Shown piece after piece: positions 48,264-56,594 of a DNA stretch of 64,000 bases. The stretch is from the NCBI GenBank assembly GCA_964358855.1, contig CAYHQQ010000001.1, positions 1 through 64,000 on the forward strand, read 5' to 3'. This DNA comes from UBA2396 sp038042175 (GTDB taxonomy: Bacteria > Planctomycetota > Phycisphaerae > Phycisphaerales > UBA1924). The stretch's first letter is position 1, and each line of letters begins with the position of its first letter. The translations under genes and the position numbers were made by a program. A model generated the notes under the pieces. The model saw only the letters and a list, made by a program, of their open reading frames with translations, was not told the origin of the DNA and ran no database searches.

Positions 48264-49994
48264 TCAGCAGCCGGTCTCGAAAGCGATCACGAAGGCGTCG
48301 TAGTCGAAGAAGTCGACGGTGCCGTCGGCGTCAAAGTCGGCGGTCTTGCCGGGAGGGCAGACGAGGCCTTCGAAGCAGTTGACGAAGGCGTCATAGTCGA
48401 AGAAGTCAACGGTGCCGTCGGCGTCGAAGTCGGCCGAGCAGATCGCTGCGCGGGTGACGGTGACGATGTCGGCGAAGAAGATGGGGCCCCAGTCCTGGCA
48501 GGTTGGCGGGCGGGAGTCGTAGTGGACGACGACGCGGTTGAAGGGCGTCGCCAGGGCGATGCTCAGGGTTCCCGAGGGGTACGTGCCCGGGACTGGGACC
48601 TGGGCGGTCGCGGTGCCCACGTAGACGCCGTCCATGTACGCGGTGGCCCGCATGGTGGCGGTGTCGTCACAGCCGAGCTCCTGCAGGGCGTAGAGGATCG
48701 AGAAGTCGACGATGGGCTGGGAGAAGTCGGCGATGAGATCGGCGCCGAAGACCGACGTCGGGAAGAGGCTGAGGCCCTCGAAGCCAAGCGGACGGATGCC
48801 CCAGGTGTCGTAGGGCCAGATGGCATAGGTCCCGCCAGACACCGCGTAGGCGGAGAAGTGGGCCTGGAGGCCGCCCGAGCTGAGATCGATCGGGAGCGTG
48901 GTGTACGCGGGCGCGTCGTTGAAATCGAAGGTCGCCGAGAGGGGGGCAGAGCCGAAGAACGCGGTGAGCCAGACGTCACCTTGGGCGGTGAACGTGTTGG
49001 TCGGGGTAGGACAACCGTCGGACCAGCCCAGGAACTCAAAGCCGTGGTGAGGAGTTGCGACCAGGTTCACGGTCGAGCCGACGTTGGCCGCGCCGCCGCC
49101 GGACGTCGTGCCGCCGTAGGACGGTGAGGAGGCGGTGGTGATGGTGCAGGCCTCGACGAAGTGGGCGACGAGGGTGCGGTTAACTGTGGCGGTGAAGGTG
49201 TAGTGGGGGTTGGTGCTGACCTGAGAGCCGTTCTGCGTCCAGTTCACAAAGCCGAAGCCGGCGTTTGGCGTGGCCAGGAGCGAGGCGGTGGAGTTGATGG
49301 GGTAGGAGCCCGCGCCGGTGATGGTGCCCGTGCCCGCGGGCTCGACGCTCGCGCTAATGGTGACACTGGCGGCGTTGGAGGAGTAGAGGGAGAACGTCAG
49401 GTCGCCGGAGATCGCCTGGTAGGTGCCGCCGGTGACGCGGCGGATGTGGGCGCTATTGCCGCCGGTTGCGGCGGCGATGCTCCAGTCGGGCGGCCAGTAG
49501 TAGTTTGGAGTGAGTCCCTGGGAGGCCTCGATCTGGATCCAGTAGTTCGCGCCGGCTGTCGCCTGGAACGGAGTGCTGAGTGTGAAGGCGTAGTCGTACA
49601 TGATGACGCCGCCAAACGTGCCCACGGCGGTCTCGCCGGCATTCCCATCGATGTTGTACCGGGCAAGGCGGCCGCCGGTCCCAAGGTCGGGCTGGCTGCC
49701 ACCGGCGATCGAGCGGTAGATCGAGATGGTGAAGGCGTAGACCGGTGCCTTTCCGGCACCCGACAGGTAGTTGGTGTAGGCTCCGCGCCAGCGGATCTCG
49801 ATGATGCCTGCGTCTGCGCCAAGCATGAAGCTGTCGAAGGCGTACTCGTCGCCGTCGAGGCCGTCGGGCGCGTACCACGAGGATTTGTACTGTCCTCCCG
49901 CTGGGTTGGGCGGCTGGTTGAAGACCTGATCGGCGCGAGCCAGGGAGGTCGCCAGGAGAACCAGCAGCGTGACGAGGATGCGAAGCGTGTTCAT
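48264..49994 (-). CDS. Exported InlB B-repeat-like protein with GC dockerin
   Basis: 576 aa. Signal peptide MNTLRILVTLLVLLATSLAR. The N-terminal sandwich domain (VFNQPPNPAGGQYKSSWYAP, 'AGIIEIRWRGAYTN', 'ANYWIQIEASQG') is shared with the gene at 46780. Two divergent B-repeat/Flg_new-type modules follow ('ATPNAGFGFVNWTQNGSQVS' and 'ATPHHGFEFLGWSDGCPTPT'), then a further beta-domain (FDFNDAPAYTTLPIDLSSGG ... 'VVVHYDSRPPTCQDWGPIFF'). The dockerin ends ETGC. AGGA precedes ATG 49994. Its upstream region (50000-50200) is unusually AT-rich. Confidence 0.82.
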   Translation of the reverse strand: MNTLRILVTLLVLLATSLARADQVFNQPPNPAGGQYKSSWYAPDGLDGDEYAFDSFMLGADAGIIEIRWRGAYTNYLSGAGKAPVYAFTISIYRSIAGGSQPDLGTGGRLARYNIDGNAGETAVGTFGGVIMYDYAFTLSTPFQATAGANYWIQIEASQGLTPNYYWPPDWSIAAATGGNSAHIRRVTGGTYQAISGDLTFSLYSSNAASVTISASVEPAGTGTITGAGSYPINSTASLLATPNAGFGFVNWTQNGSQVSTNPHYTFTATVNRTLVAHFVEACTITTASSPSYGGTTSGGGAANVGSTVNLVATPHHGFEFLGWSDGCPTPTNTFTAQGDVWLTAFFGSAPLSATFDFNDAPAYTTLPIDLSSGGLQAHFSAYAVSGGTYAIWPYDTWGIRPLGFEGLSLFPTSVFGADLIADFSQPIVDFSILYALQELGCDDTATMRATAYMDGVYVGTATAQVPVPGTYPSGTLSIALATPFNRVVVHYDSRPPTCQDWGPIFFADIVTVTRAAICSADFDADGTVDFFDYDAFVNCFEGLVCPPGKTADFDADGTVDFFDYDAFVIAFETGC

Positions 49995-50210
49995 CGATGT
50001 GTTCCTCGGAGCAGGTGGTGTCAATCGAACGGCGGTCGTGAATTCTGGATCCTCAAATCCTTAATGAAAGGTACTCGCTCGCCCCGCACTTGATACACGG
50101 TGCAAATCCCCTTTCTGAATAGAACAAAAACTGACCAAATGTTGAACATCAAAGCAAATTGCCCCCCCCTGATTAGGGGTAAGACTGCGACGCTGAGTCG
50201 CGACCAACAC
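49995..50210 (-). other. AT-rich upstream region of the InlB-like gene
   Basis: Around 50090-50165 the sequence drops to roughly one-third G+C by eye, against about two-thirds elsewhere. The minus strand holds a possible 25-codon leader ORF (GTG after GAAAGGGG, reading VYQVRGERVPFIKDLRIQNS, ending just before 50030). No firm -10/-35 pair could be chosen among many AT-rich candidates. A small hairpin GCGAC-GCTGA-GTCGC lies near 50187-50201. Confidence 0.4.
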
Positions 50211-50246
50211 AAAGGGCCGGTGACCCCTGTTGGGTCACCGGCCTTT
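50211..50246 (-). terminator. Strong hairpin terminator of the FG-GAP dockerin gene
   Basis: Left arm 50211-50226 (AAAGGGCCGGTGACCC), loop CTGTT, right arm 50232-50246 (GGGTCACCGGCCTTT): 15 pairs with one bulged G. It lies just after the stop at 50294 in transcription direction and so ends that unit. Confidence 0.85.
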
Positions 50247-50293
50247 GTCGTGTTTCGATCGGTTGTAAACGGTCTGTCTTGTGCCCGGGCGGC

Positions 50294-52090
50294 TCAGCAG
50301 CCGGATTCGAAGGCGAGGACGAAGGCGTCATAGTCGAAGAAGTCGACGGTGGCGTCGGCGTCGAAGTCGGCGGTCTTGCCGGGGGGGCAGGCCCCGCCCT
50401 CGAAGCAGATCACGAAGGCGTCGTAGTCGAAGAAGTCGACGGTGCCGTCGCTGTCGAAGTCGGCGGGGCAGTCGAAGCGGACGTTGAGATCGAACGCTCC
50501 GACGGCTCCGTTGTAGCCGGCGATCCGGACCCAGTACTGCTGGCCCTGCTGCACGGGGAAGGTGACGAGCGACTGGCGGTTCTGGGCTCCGTTGATATCG
50601 TCGCTGCAGGCGAGGGTGTTGGAGTCCTGCCAGGTGGGGAGAGGAGCGTGGGCCGAGAGCACGGTGTCGAAGGCCGAACCGATGGTGTCGGCGACGACGG
50701 TGCCGCTGCGAGGAGCGGTGAAAGTGAAGTAGAGGTCGGGGGCGTTGATGGAGAGGCCGCACATTCCCGGGAGGCCGGAGCTGGTGGGTGTAGCGCCGTC
50801 GCTGCACGCGGAGATGCTGGTGGGGAGTGAGATGCTCTGGGCGGCATCGGCGTCGTCGCCGCCGGCGAACTGCGCGAGGCTCTTGACGTAGACGGCACCC
50901 GCGCCGGCGAATCCGGAGACGGTGTCACCGGGGTCGCCGATGGCAACGTCGCTGGCGTTGAGCGCGATGGAGGCGCCCCATGAGGACGAGCCGCCGACCG
51001 AAGCCCGCGAGACGACGCGCTTGAGGGCCCATGAGCCGTTGGTCTCGTGGAAGACATAGACCTTGTCGAAACCCGGCGCACCGATGGCCATCCATTCGCC
51101 GCTCATGGAGATGGAGGAGCCGAAGTTACCGCCGTCGCCCTCAGGGCCGGAGATGAAACCGGCGACTTCCCAGTTGCCGTTGGCGAGTTTCTCGTACAGG
51201 AAGACTCGTCCGCGGGCGTTGCCAAAGCTGGGCGCACCCGAGGCGATCCAGGAGCCGTTGGTGCCGACGGCCAGCCCGTTGAACTGGAAGGCCTCGTCCC
51301 ACTGGGAGGGGAGGTTCTGGAGCTGGTAGCCCTGGCCGGTCTGATTGAAGACATAGATGCCGCCGGTGGAGGCGGTGGCGCCGTTATCGCGGTCGGGCGC
51401 GCCGACGACGAGCATGCCGGCGTTGGGGCCGCCTTGTGGGGCGATGGCGACGGAGTAACCGAAGTGCTCGCCGGCCTGGGTGCTGAACGCGGGGTGGACG
51501 ATGGTCGAGACGAGCTGGGCGTTGTTCTGGGCGTCGACGCGGTACGCGAAGACTCCACCCATGTCATCGCCGGCGTTGAAGTCGCGACGTGGGGAGCCGA
51601 AGACGACGCGGCCGTTGCCGGCGGCGCACGAGAACCCGTAGTCGTCGCCCGCGGCCAGGCTGAGACTGGGCATGTTGAGCTGGTCCCATGCGCCGTTGAC
51701 CTTCTTCCAAATACTTCCCCAGCCCGACGGGAAGCCACCGGCGAATGTGCCGCCGCCGTAACCGGTCGCGACCAGCGTGCCGTCGGTTGCCATCGAGCGT
51801 CCCCAATTGTCGTCGTCGGAGACCAGACCCCACGAGTTGGTGTAACTCCAGGCGCCGTTGACACGTTCATAGAAGAAGATCGACCCGCCGTTGACTGTGT
51901 TGGCCGTGTCTTCACCCGGGGTTCCGATGACCATCAGGTTTCCAGCGGTGGTGACGGCCTGGCCGAAATGGTCCTGCGGCTGAGGCTCGTGGTCTGTGAG
52001 CTTGGTGGTCGTGCACTGACCCATGGCGCTGCCCGCCAGCATTCCCAAGACCCCCACTGCCGTCATACCGATGGTCGTTCCCGTCTTCAT
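50294..52090 (-). CDS. Exported FG-GAP-repeat protein with GC dockerin
   Basis: 598 aa. GGAG 6 nt before ATG 52090; signal peptide MKTGTTIGMTAVGVLGMLAG. About seven FG-GAP-like repeats make an integrin-type propeller: 'DHFGQAVTTAGNLMVIGTPG', 'DYGFSCAAGNGRVVFGSPR', 'EHFGYSVAIAPQGG', 'GNFGSSISMSGEWMAIGAPG'. A PPC-like or carbohydrate-binding-type sandwich follows (APDLYFTFTAPRSGTVVADT ... 'QGQQYWVRIAGYNGAVGAFD'). The dockerin ends ESGC. The open frame continues into the upstream gene region but without similarity. Confidence 0.84.
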   Translation of the reverse strand: MKTGTTIGMTAVGVLGMLAGSAMGQCTTTKLTDHEPQPQDHFGQAVTTAGNLMVIGTPGEDTANTVNGGSIFFYERVNGAWSYTNSWGLVSDDDNWGRSMATDGTLVATGYGGGTFAGGFPSGWGSIWKKVNGAWDQLNMPSLSLAAGDDYGFSCAAGNGRVVFGSPRRDFNAGDDMGGVFAYRVDAQNNAQLVSTIVHPAFSTQAGEHFGYSVAIAPQGGPNAGMLVVGAPDRDNGATASTGGIYVFNQTGQGYQLQNLPSQWDEAFQFNGLAVGTNGSWIASGAPSFGNARGRVFLYEKLANGNWEVAGFISGPEGDGGNFGSSISMSGEWMAIGAPGFDKVYVFHETNGSWALKRVVSRASVGGSSSWGASIALNASDVAIGDPGDTVSGFAGAGAVYVKSLAQFAGGDDADAAQSISLPTSISACSDGATPTSSGLPGMCGLSINAPDLYFTFTAPRSGTVVADTIGSAFDTVLSAHAPLPTWQDSNTLACSDDINGAQNRQSLVTFPVQQGQQYWVRIAGYNGAVGAFDLNVRFDCPADFDSDGTVDFFDYDAFVICFEGGACPPGKTADFDADATVDFFDYDAFVLAFESGC

Positions 52091-52274
52091 GGCTTGCTCC
52101 GATGGTTGATCGCACGATGGGATCGCCCCCCCGGGCCAAAGCGGCGCGGGGTGAAAGAGGCGTCCTGAACCGTGCGGGTCCCGTCGGTGCGTGCCGAAGG
52201 GCTCACCCTTCAGTGCGAGAAATCGGGACGTGGAGGCCAGTCCAGTTGAGAAGTTATTTCGCGGTCGAAAGACA

Positions 52275-52306
52275 AAGGCCACAGACCCTTGCGAGCCTGT
52301 GGCCTT
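52275..52306 (-). terminator. Hairpin terminator of the HAF-type dockerin gene at 52347
   Basis: AAGGCCACAG (52275-52284) and CTGTGGCCTT (52297-52306) form a perfect 10-bp stem with a 12-nt loop; on the minus strand it is followed by TGTCTTTCG. Confidence 0.75.
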
Positions 52307-52346
52307 GCCCGTGCGTTGTTTGGTACCCTCGACGGGGTGGTGGGCG

Positions 52347-53591
52347 TCAGCAGGGGGTCTCAAAGGCGACCACGAAGGCGTCGTAATCGAAGAAATCGAC
52401 GGTGCCGTCGGAGTCGAAGTCGGCGGTCTTTCCCGGGGGGCAAGCCCCGCCCTCGAAGCAGCGCACAAACGCGTCGTAGTCGAAGAAGTCGACGGTTGCG
52501 TCGCCATCGAAGTCGGCGGGGCACGATGCGACCCTGGCCTTGAGCACGAATCCCGTGACCTTGCCCGCCGCGGTGTGCCCGTAGCCGACGATCCAGCCGT
52601 GGTTGTTGATCCTCGTCGCCATGTAGAATCGATATCCGTCGGGCATCCCAGCAACCAGCCCGGGAGTGAGGAGGTCGCGGAGGCCATCGGCCTCGGTGTA
52701 GACAAAGACGCGCTGCGAGGCGAGCGTCGTGCTGATCACGCCGACAACCGTGCCCGCGTTGTTGATGCTCGTGGGCGACACATACTGCTGGTACCCGGCG
52801 CCAGGGAACGGCAGGACGTGCACGCCCGTGCTGGGCGAGTAGACAAACCCGTAGCGGTAGATCGGGTAGCTACCGGGAATCGAACCGACGATCTCACCGT
52901 TGTCGTTGATGTCGGCGGCGGAGGGGTACCCCACGCCGAGGTCGGGCGGGATGACATCGGCGAACGCGGTATACGCGCCGGTCGCCATGTCCGCAAAGAA
53001 CGGGCCTTGCGACACGAGGTCGTTCATCCAGCCCAGCACGATCCCCGCGTTGTTGACGCGGTACAGGTACTTGGCGTTGGGCACATCGAGCGTGCGAGCA
53101 CCGTTGACGGCGTCCCAGATGTACGGGACTTTCTGGATGCCGCCCGAGTCCGAGCAGGTACACGTCGAGATCGATCCGACCGCGACGTCGGCGTCGTTCA
53201 CCGCAGCAAAGGACGGGCCGTAGTACGTTCCCGGAAGATTCGGCGGCGTGGTCCACTGGCTCGTGTTGAGGTTGTAGACGCTCTGGTTGCCCACGACCAG
53301 GCCGTTGATGCTCACGGCCTTCGGGCTGGACACGGGAACCTCGGCCTTGCCCGTGGCCTCGGTCCACACGAACCCCGGGTACCCGATGCGGTTGTCCATT
53401 GTGGCCATGCCGCAGGCGACGCCGTTGTCGCTGACGCCCCAGATGAAAGCTTCGCCCGCCAGCGGGTTGGCGTTGAACGAATTGACGAGGATGAAGTCGT
53501 ACCTGGGCTGGGCGTGTGCGACGCCTGACAGCGTGGCGATCGATGTGATGGCGAGGAGTCTGAGAGTGAGAGTTGAGCGAGGGATTTTCAT
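52347..53591 (-). CDS. Exported HAF-type repeat protein with dockerin ending PC
   Basis: 414 aa. GGAG about 9 nt before ATG 53591; signal peptide to AHAQ. The about 340-residue body has HAF-like repeats 'GEAFIWGVSDNGVACGMATM', 'SPKAVSINGLVVGNQSVYNL', 'YLYRVNNAGIVLGWMNDLV', 'AADINDNGEIVGSIPGS' and 'PTSINNAGTVVGVISTTL' (INN.G.VVG pattern), probably one propeller. One Cys-rich insert is 'STCTCSDSGG'. The dockerin ends AFETPC. Confidence 0.82.
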   Translation of the reverse strand: MKIPRSTLTLRLLAITSIATLSGVAHAQPRYDFILVNSFNANPLAGEAFIWGVSDNGVACGMATMDNRIGYPGFVWTEATGKAEVPVSSPKAVSINGLVVGNQSVYNLNTSQWTTPPNLPGTYYGPSFAAVNDADVAVGSISTCTCSDSGGIQKVPYIWDAVNGARTLDVPNAKYLYRVNNAGIVLGWMNDLVSQGPFFADMATGAYTAFADVIPPDLGVGYPSAADINDNGEIVGSIPGSYPIYRYGFVYSPSTGVHVLPFPGAGYQQYVSPTSINNAGTVVGVISTTLASQRVFVYTEADGLRDLLTPGLVAGMPDGYRFYMATRINNHGWIVGYGHTAAGKVTGFVLKARVASCPADFDGDATVDFFDYDAFVRCFEGGACPPGKTADFDSDGTVDFFDYDAFVVAFETPC

Positions 53592-53691
53592 TTGGGCGTG
53601 CTCCAGTTCCGGAACTGTGATGGTGCTTGTGGTTGTGAATGAGGTCAGGACTCCGCACTCGCGGCTGGGCCGGTGGTCGCGTTTCGAACGG

Positions 53692-56583
53692 TCAACATCC
53701 CGCCTCGAACGCAACCACGAAGACGTCGTAGTCGAAGAAGTCGACGGCGCTGTCGGCGTCGAAGTCGGCGGAGGAGCCCGGCGGGCAGGCGGACCCTTCG
53801 AAGCAGCGCACAAAGTCGTCGTAGTCGAAGAAGTCCAGAGCGCCGTCGTGATTGAAGTCGGCGGGGCAGGGGTTGGGCGGATCGGTGCAGGCGAGGGCGG
53901 GGCCGGTGACCACGATGTTGTCGACGTGCCAGCCGCGGAAGCTGTTCATGTAGGTGTCGATGGAGTCGAAGCGCCACTCGAGGCGTCCGGTGCGTCCGGC
54001 GTGGGGACTGAGGTCGAGCGTCTGGAGGAGTGCGGTGCTGTGGTCGGTAAACCAGACCAGGGGGCTGGCGCCGGTGCTGTGGACGAACCAGACCTGAGCC
54101 TGGTCGGCGTCGCCGTACGCGCCATTGGGATACTCGGTGTCGAGCGCGGAACAGAACTTGAGCAGGATGTTCTCGCCGGTCTGGAGCACGGGGAGCGTGA
54201 GGCTTGGAGATCGAAGGACGCCGCTGGCGCGCGTGGGGAGGTTGAAGTTGCACGTGGCGTCCTGGCCGAAGTAGGCGGTGTTGCCCGAGTCGCAGGTGCC
54301 GGCGGGGGCGCAGGCGGTTGTGATGTGCCAGAGTCCTGTGGCGGACCATCCCGCGGGGAGCCCGGCGGTGAAGTCGGTGGCGAGCAGGGTGCCGATCTCG
54401 CTGACGCCCACGCGGGTGGAGAACGCTGACGCCGGGGCGCTCGCGGGCAGGCGGACCATCGCGCCCTCGACAGGCTGGGCGGAAAGGTAGAAGCGAGGGG
54501 TGTCGGAGCAAAGAAGAGGGGGGAAGGTGGCGAGGTAGTCATCGCCAACGACGTTGGAAAGAGGAAGCGGCTCAAATGGTGCGGCGGGCGTTCGCTGGAG
54601 CCACAAGGTCGGCGACCCCTGGGCGATCTGGTCGTCACCGGGGACGACGCGGACGGGCATCGTGGTGCTGACACCCGGAGCGATCTGCATCGGGACGCCG
54701 ACTGGCAGGGTGATGCTCAGGGCGGGGGCCTGCTGGTAGAGGATCTTGCCGAAAGAACCGGCGATCCAGAACCGGCCCGAGGGGCTGGCCCAGAGCTCGC
54801 CGAAGCCCTCTTCGTACTGGTTCAGGTTGGTTCGAGTCCAGGTTGTCCCGCTGTTGGTGGAGCGCTTGTGGAAGTAGCGGTACGTGTTCGAGTCGTACCC
54901 CAGGACCATGATCTCCGAGGGACTGAGCACCTCAACATCGAGGTATGTTTCGTTGACCGGCTGAACGACCTGCGTCCAGGTGGCGCCGGCGTTGGTGGAT
55001 CTGGCCATGTACCCGAAGAAGCCGACGGTCCAACCGATCTCCGGGTTGGCGAACTCGATGTCGGTCAGAGAGCTCGCGTCGCCGGGAAGGCCCTGGTACG
55101 ACCAGGTGACGCCGTCGTCGGTGGATCGGTACACGCGATTGCCCGCGGTGAGGAGCCAGCGGTTGGAGCCCTTGCTGTCGCCGGCGGCGATGGAACCCTC
55201 GATTTCCGGGATGGGGGTCCACCAGTATCCGCCGTCGGTCGTGTAGTACGCGGCGAACTCGCCACCGAAGCCCGCGATCAGCCCGTTGTATCGATCGGCG
55301 AAGTGGATGGTCTTGATCTCAAAGGTCGGAGGCAGGGACTGGGGGAAGCCAAGAGAAGTCCAGGTGTCGCCCGCGTCTTCGGATCGGAAGAAGATTCCGC
55401 CCATGCCTCCGGTGACGATGGTGGTGTCGTCGATGACGTCGACGGCTCGCAGACCTTCCTCGCGTCCGAAGACGATCCCGGTGACTTTCAACCGGCGGAC
55501 ATCCCAGAATCCTCCGCGGTCGCGGGTACGGAAGAGAAATCCACGATGCGTGACGGCAACACCGAGGCGTTCGTCCTGGGCGAAGTCGATCGCCATGACC
55601 TCGTCGCCGCATCCGGAGTTGAGGAGCTCCCAGGTGTCGCCCCCGTCGCTGGTGGCGTAGGTGAGGCCGTTGGCTCCGACGACCCATCCGTGGGCGTTAT
55701 CGAAGAAGGAGATGGACCACGTGGCGGGGAGCACACCGATGCCCTCGACGCGTTTGAACCAAGAGTATCCCATGTCGGGGCTGGTCCAGATATCGCCCGA
55801 GAGGCTGACGCCGGCGATGGTGCTGGAATCGCCGGCGCGGGTGAGAGCGCCCAGGCCGGTGGGGACGGTATTGAAGGCCGGGCTGACCCAGGTCAGGCCC
55901 TGATCGTCGGAGCGGATGACGCTGGTGGAGTCGATGGCCAGGACAGTGTCGTTGTTGAGCCACAGGACGTCGTTGACACTCCCCTCGTACACGAGCGTCC
56001 AGGTGTGCCCCTGGTCAAAGGAGCGATAGATGCCCGAGTCGTTGTGGGGCGACGAGCGGATGCCGCAGGCCAGGCCGACCTGCGTGTCTCGGAAGTCGAG
56101 CCCGAACATGATGGGACAGTCCGGGTAGCCGGAGGCGATCTGCCAGGTCGTGCCGCCATCGGGCGTGAATGTGAGGGCGCCGTTGTAGCCGGCGAAGCCC
56201 TCCGTGGGCGAGATGAAATCGAGGTGGCTTGCCGAGCCGAAGTGGAAGCCGGTCATCTGGGTCCAGGTGGCGCCGGCGTCGACGGTGCGGTACGCGTCCT
56301 GGTTGTTTCCAGACAGGTATCCGTGGAAGGCGTCGGGGAAGGTGATGGTGTAGAAGGGGTCGGTGCCCAGCGCGGTCGCCATCCGAGTGGTCCACGTGTG
56401 TCCGCCATCAAAGGTCTCGATGAGGTGGTGGTTCTCGCCGACGACAAACCCGTGGGTCGGCGAGGTGAACGCCACTCCTCCCAGGTTCCGCCCGGTGGGG
56501 TGGGGCGTTTGCGTGACGAGCTGGGCGAACGCCGAGGTTGAGAACAGGCACAAGGCCGATGCGATGGCGAGGCGAGGCGTCAT
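53692..56583 (-). CDS. Exported Ycf48/BNR-type propeller protein with GC dockerin
   Basis: 963 aa. GGAG 8 nt before ATG 56583; signal peptide to AFAQ. Residues of about 30-640 carry repeated Asp-box-like motifs ('DGGHTWTTR', 'DAGATWTQM', 'DQGHTWTLV', 'DDGVTWSYQ', 'NSGTTWTRT') with 'GFVVGENH' and 'GWVVGANG' segments, as in Ycf48-like photosystem-assembly or sialidase-like propellers. No sialidase active site is evident. A fibronectin-like region and a jelly-roll domain follow (LLATDFTAGLPAGWSATGLW ... 'GWHVDNIVVTG', a MAM/CUB-like exported sandwich). The dockerin begins 'CPADFNHDGALDF' and ends EAGC. Confidence 0.84.
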   Translation of the reverse strand: MTPRLAIASALCLFSTSAFAQLVTQTPHPTGRNLGGVAFTSPTHGFVVGENHHLIETFDGGHTWTTRMATALGTDPFYTITFPDAFHGYLSGNNQDAYRTVDAGATWTQMTGFHFGSASHLDFISPTEGFAGYNGALTFTPDGGTTWQIASGYPDCPIMFGLDFRDTQVGLACGIRSSPHNDSGIYRSFDQGHTWTLVYEGSVNDVLWLNNDTVLAIDSTSVIRSDDQGLTWVSPAFNTVPTGLGALTRAGDSSTIAGVSLSGDIWTSPDMGYSWFKRVEGIGVLPATWSISFFDNAHGWVVGANGLTYATSDGGDTWELLNSGCGDEVMAIDFAQDERLGVAVTHRGFLFRTRDRGGFWDVRRLKVTGIVFGREEGLRAVDVIDDTTIVTGGMGGIFFRSEDAGDTWTSLGFPQSLPPTFEIKTIHFADRYNGLIAGFGGEFAAYYTTDGGYWWTPIPEIEGSIAAGDSKGSNRWLLTAGNRVYRSTDDGVTWSYQGLPGDASSLTDIEFANPEIGWTVGFFGYMARSTNAGATWTQVVQPVNETYLDVEVLSPSEIMVLGYDSNTYRYFHKRSTNSGTTWTRTNLNQYEEGFGELWASPSGRFWIAGSFGKILYQQAPALSITLPVGVPMQIAPGVSTTMPVRVVPGDDQIAQGSPTLWLQRTPAAPFEPLPLSNVVGDDYLATFPPLLCSDTPRFYLSAQPVEGAMVRLPASAPASAFSTRVGVSEIGTLLATDFTAGLPAGWSATGLWHITTACAPAGTCDSGNTAYFGQDATCNFNLPTRASGVLRSPSLTLPVLQTGENILLKFCSALDTEYPNGAYGDADQAQVWFVHSTGASPLVWFTDHSTALLQTLDLSPHAGRTGRLEWRFDSIDTYMNSFRGWHVDNIVVTGPALACTDPPNPCPADFNHDGALDFFDYDDFVRCFEGSACPPGSSADFDADSAVDFFDYDVFVVAFEAGC

Positions 56584-56594
56584 GGGGGAGACTC

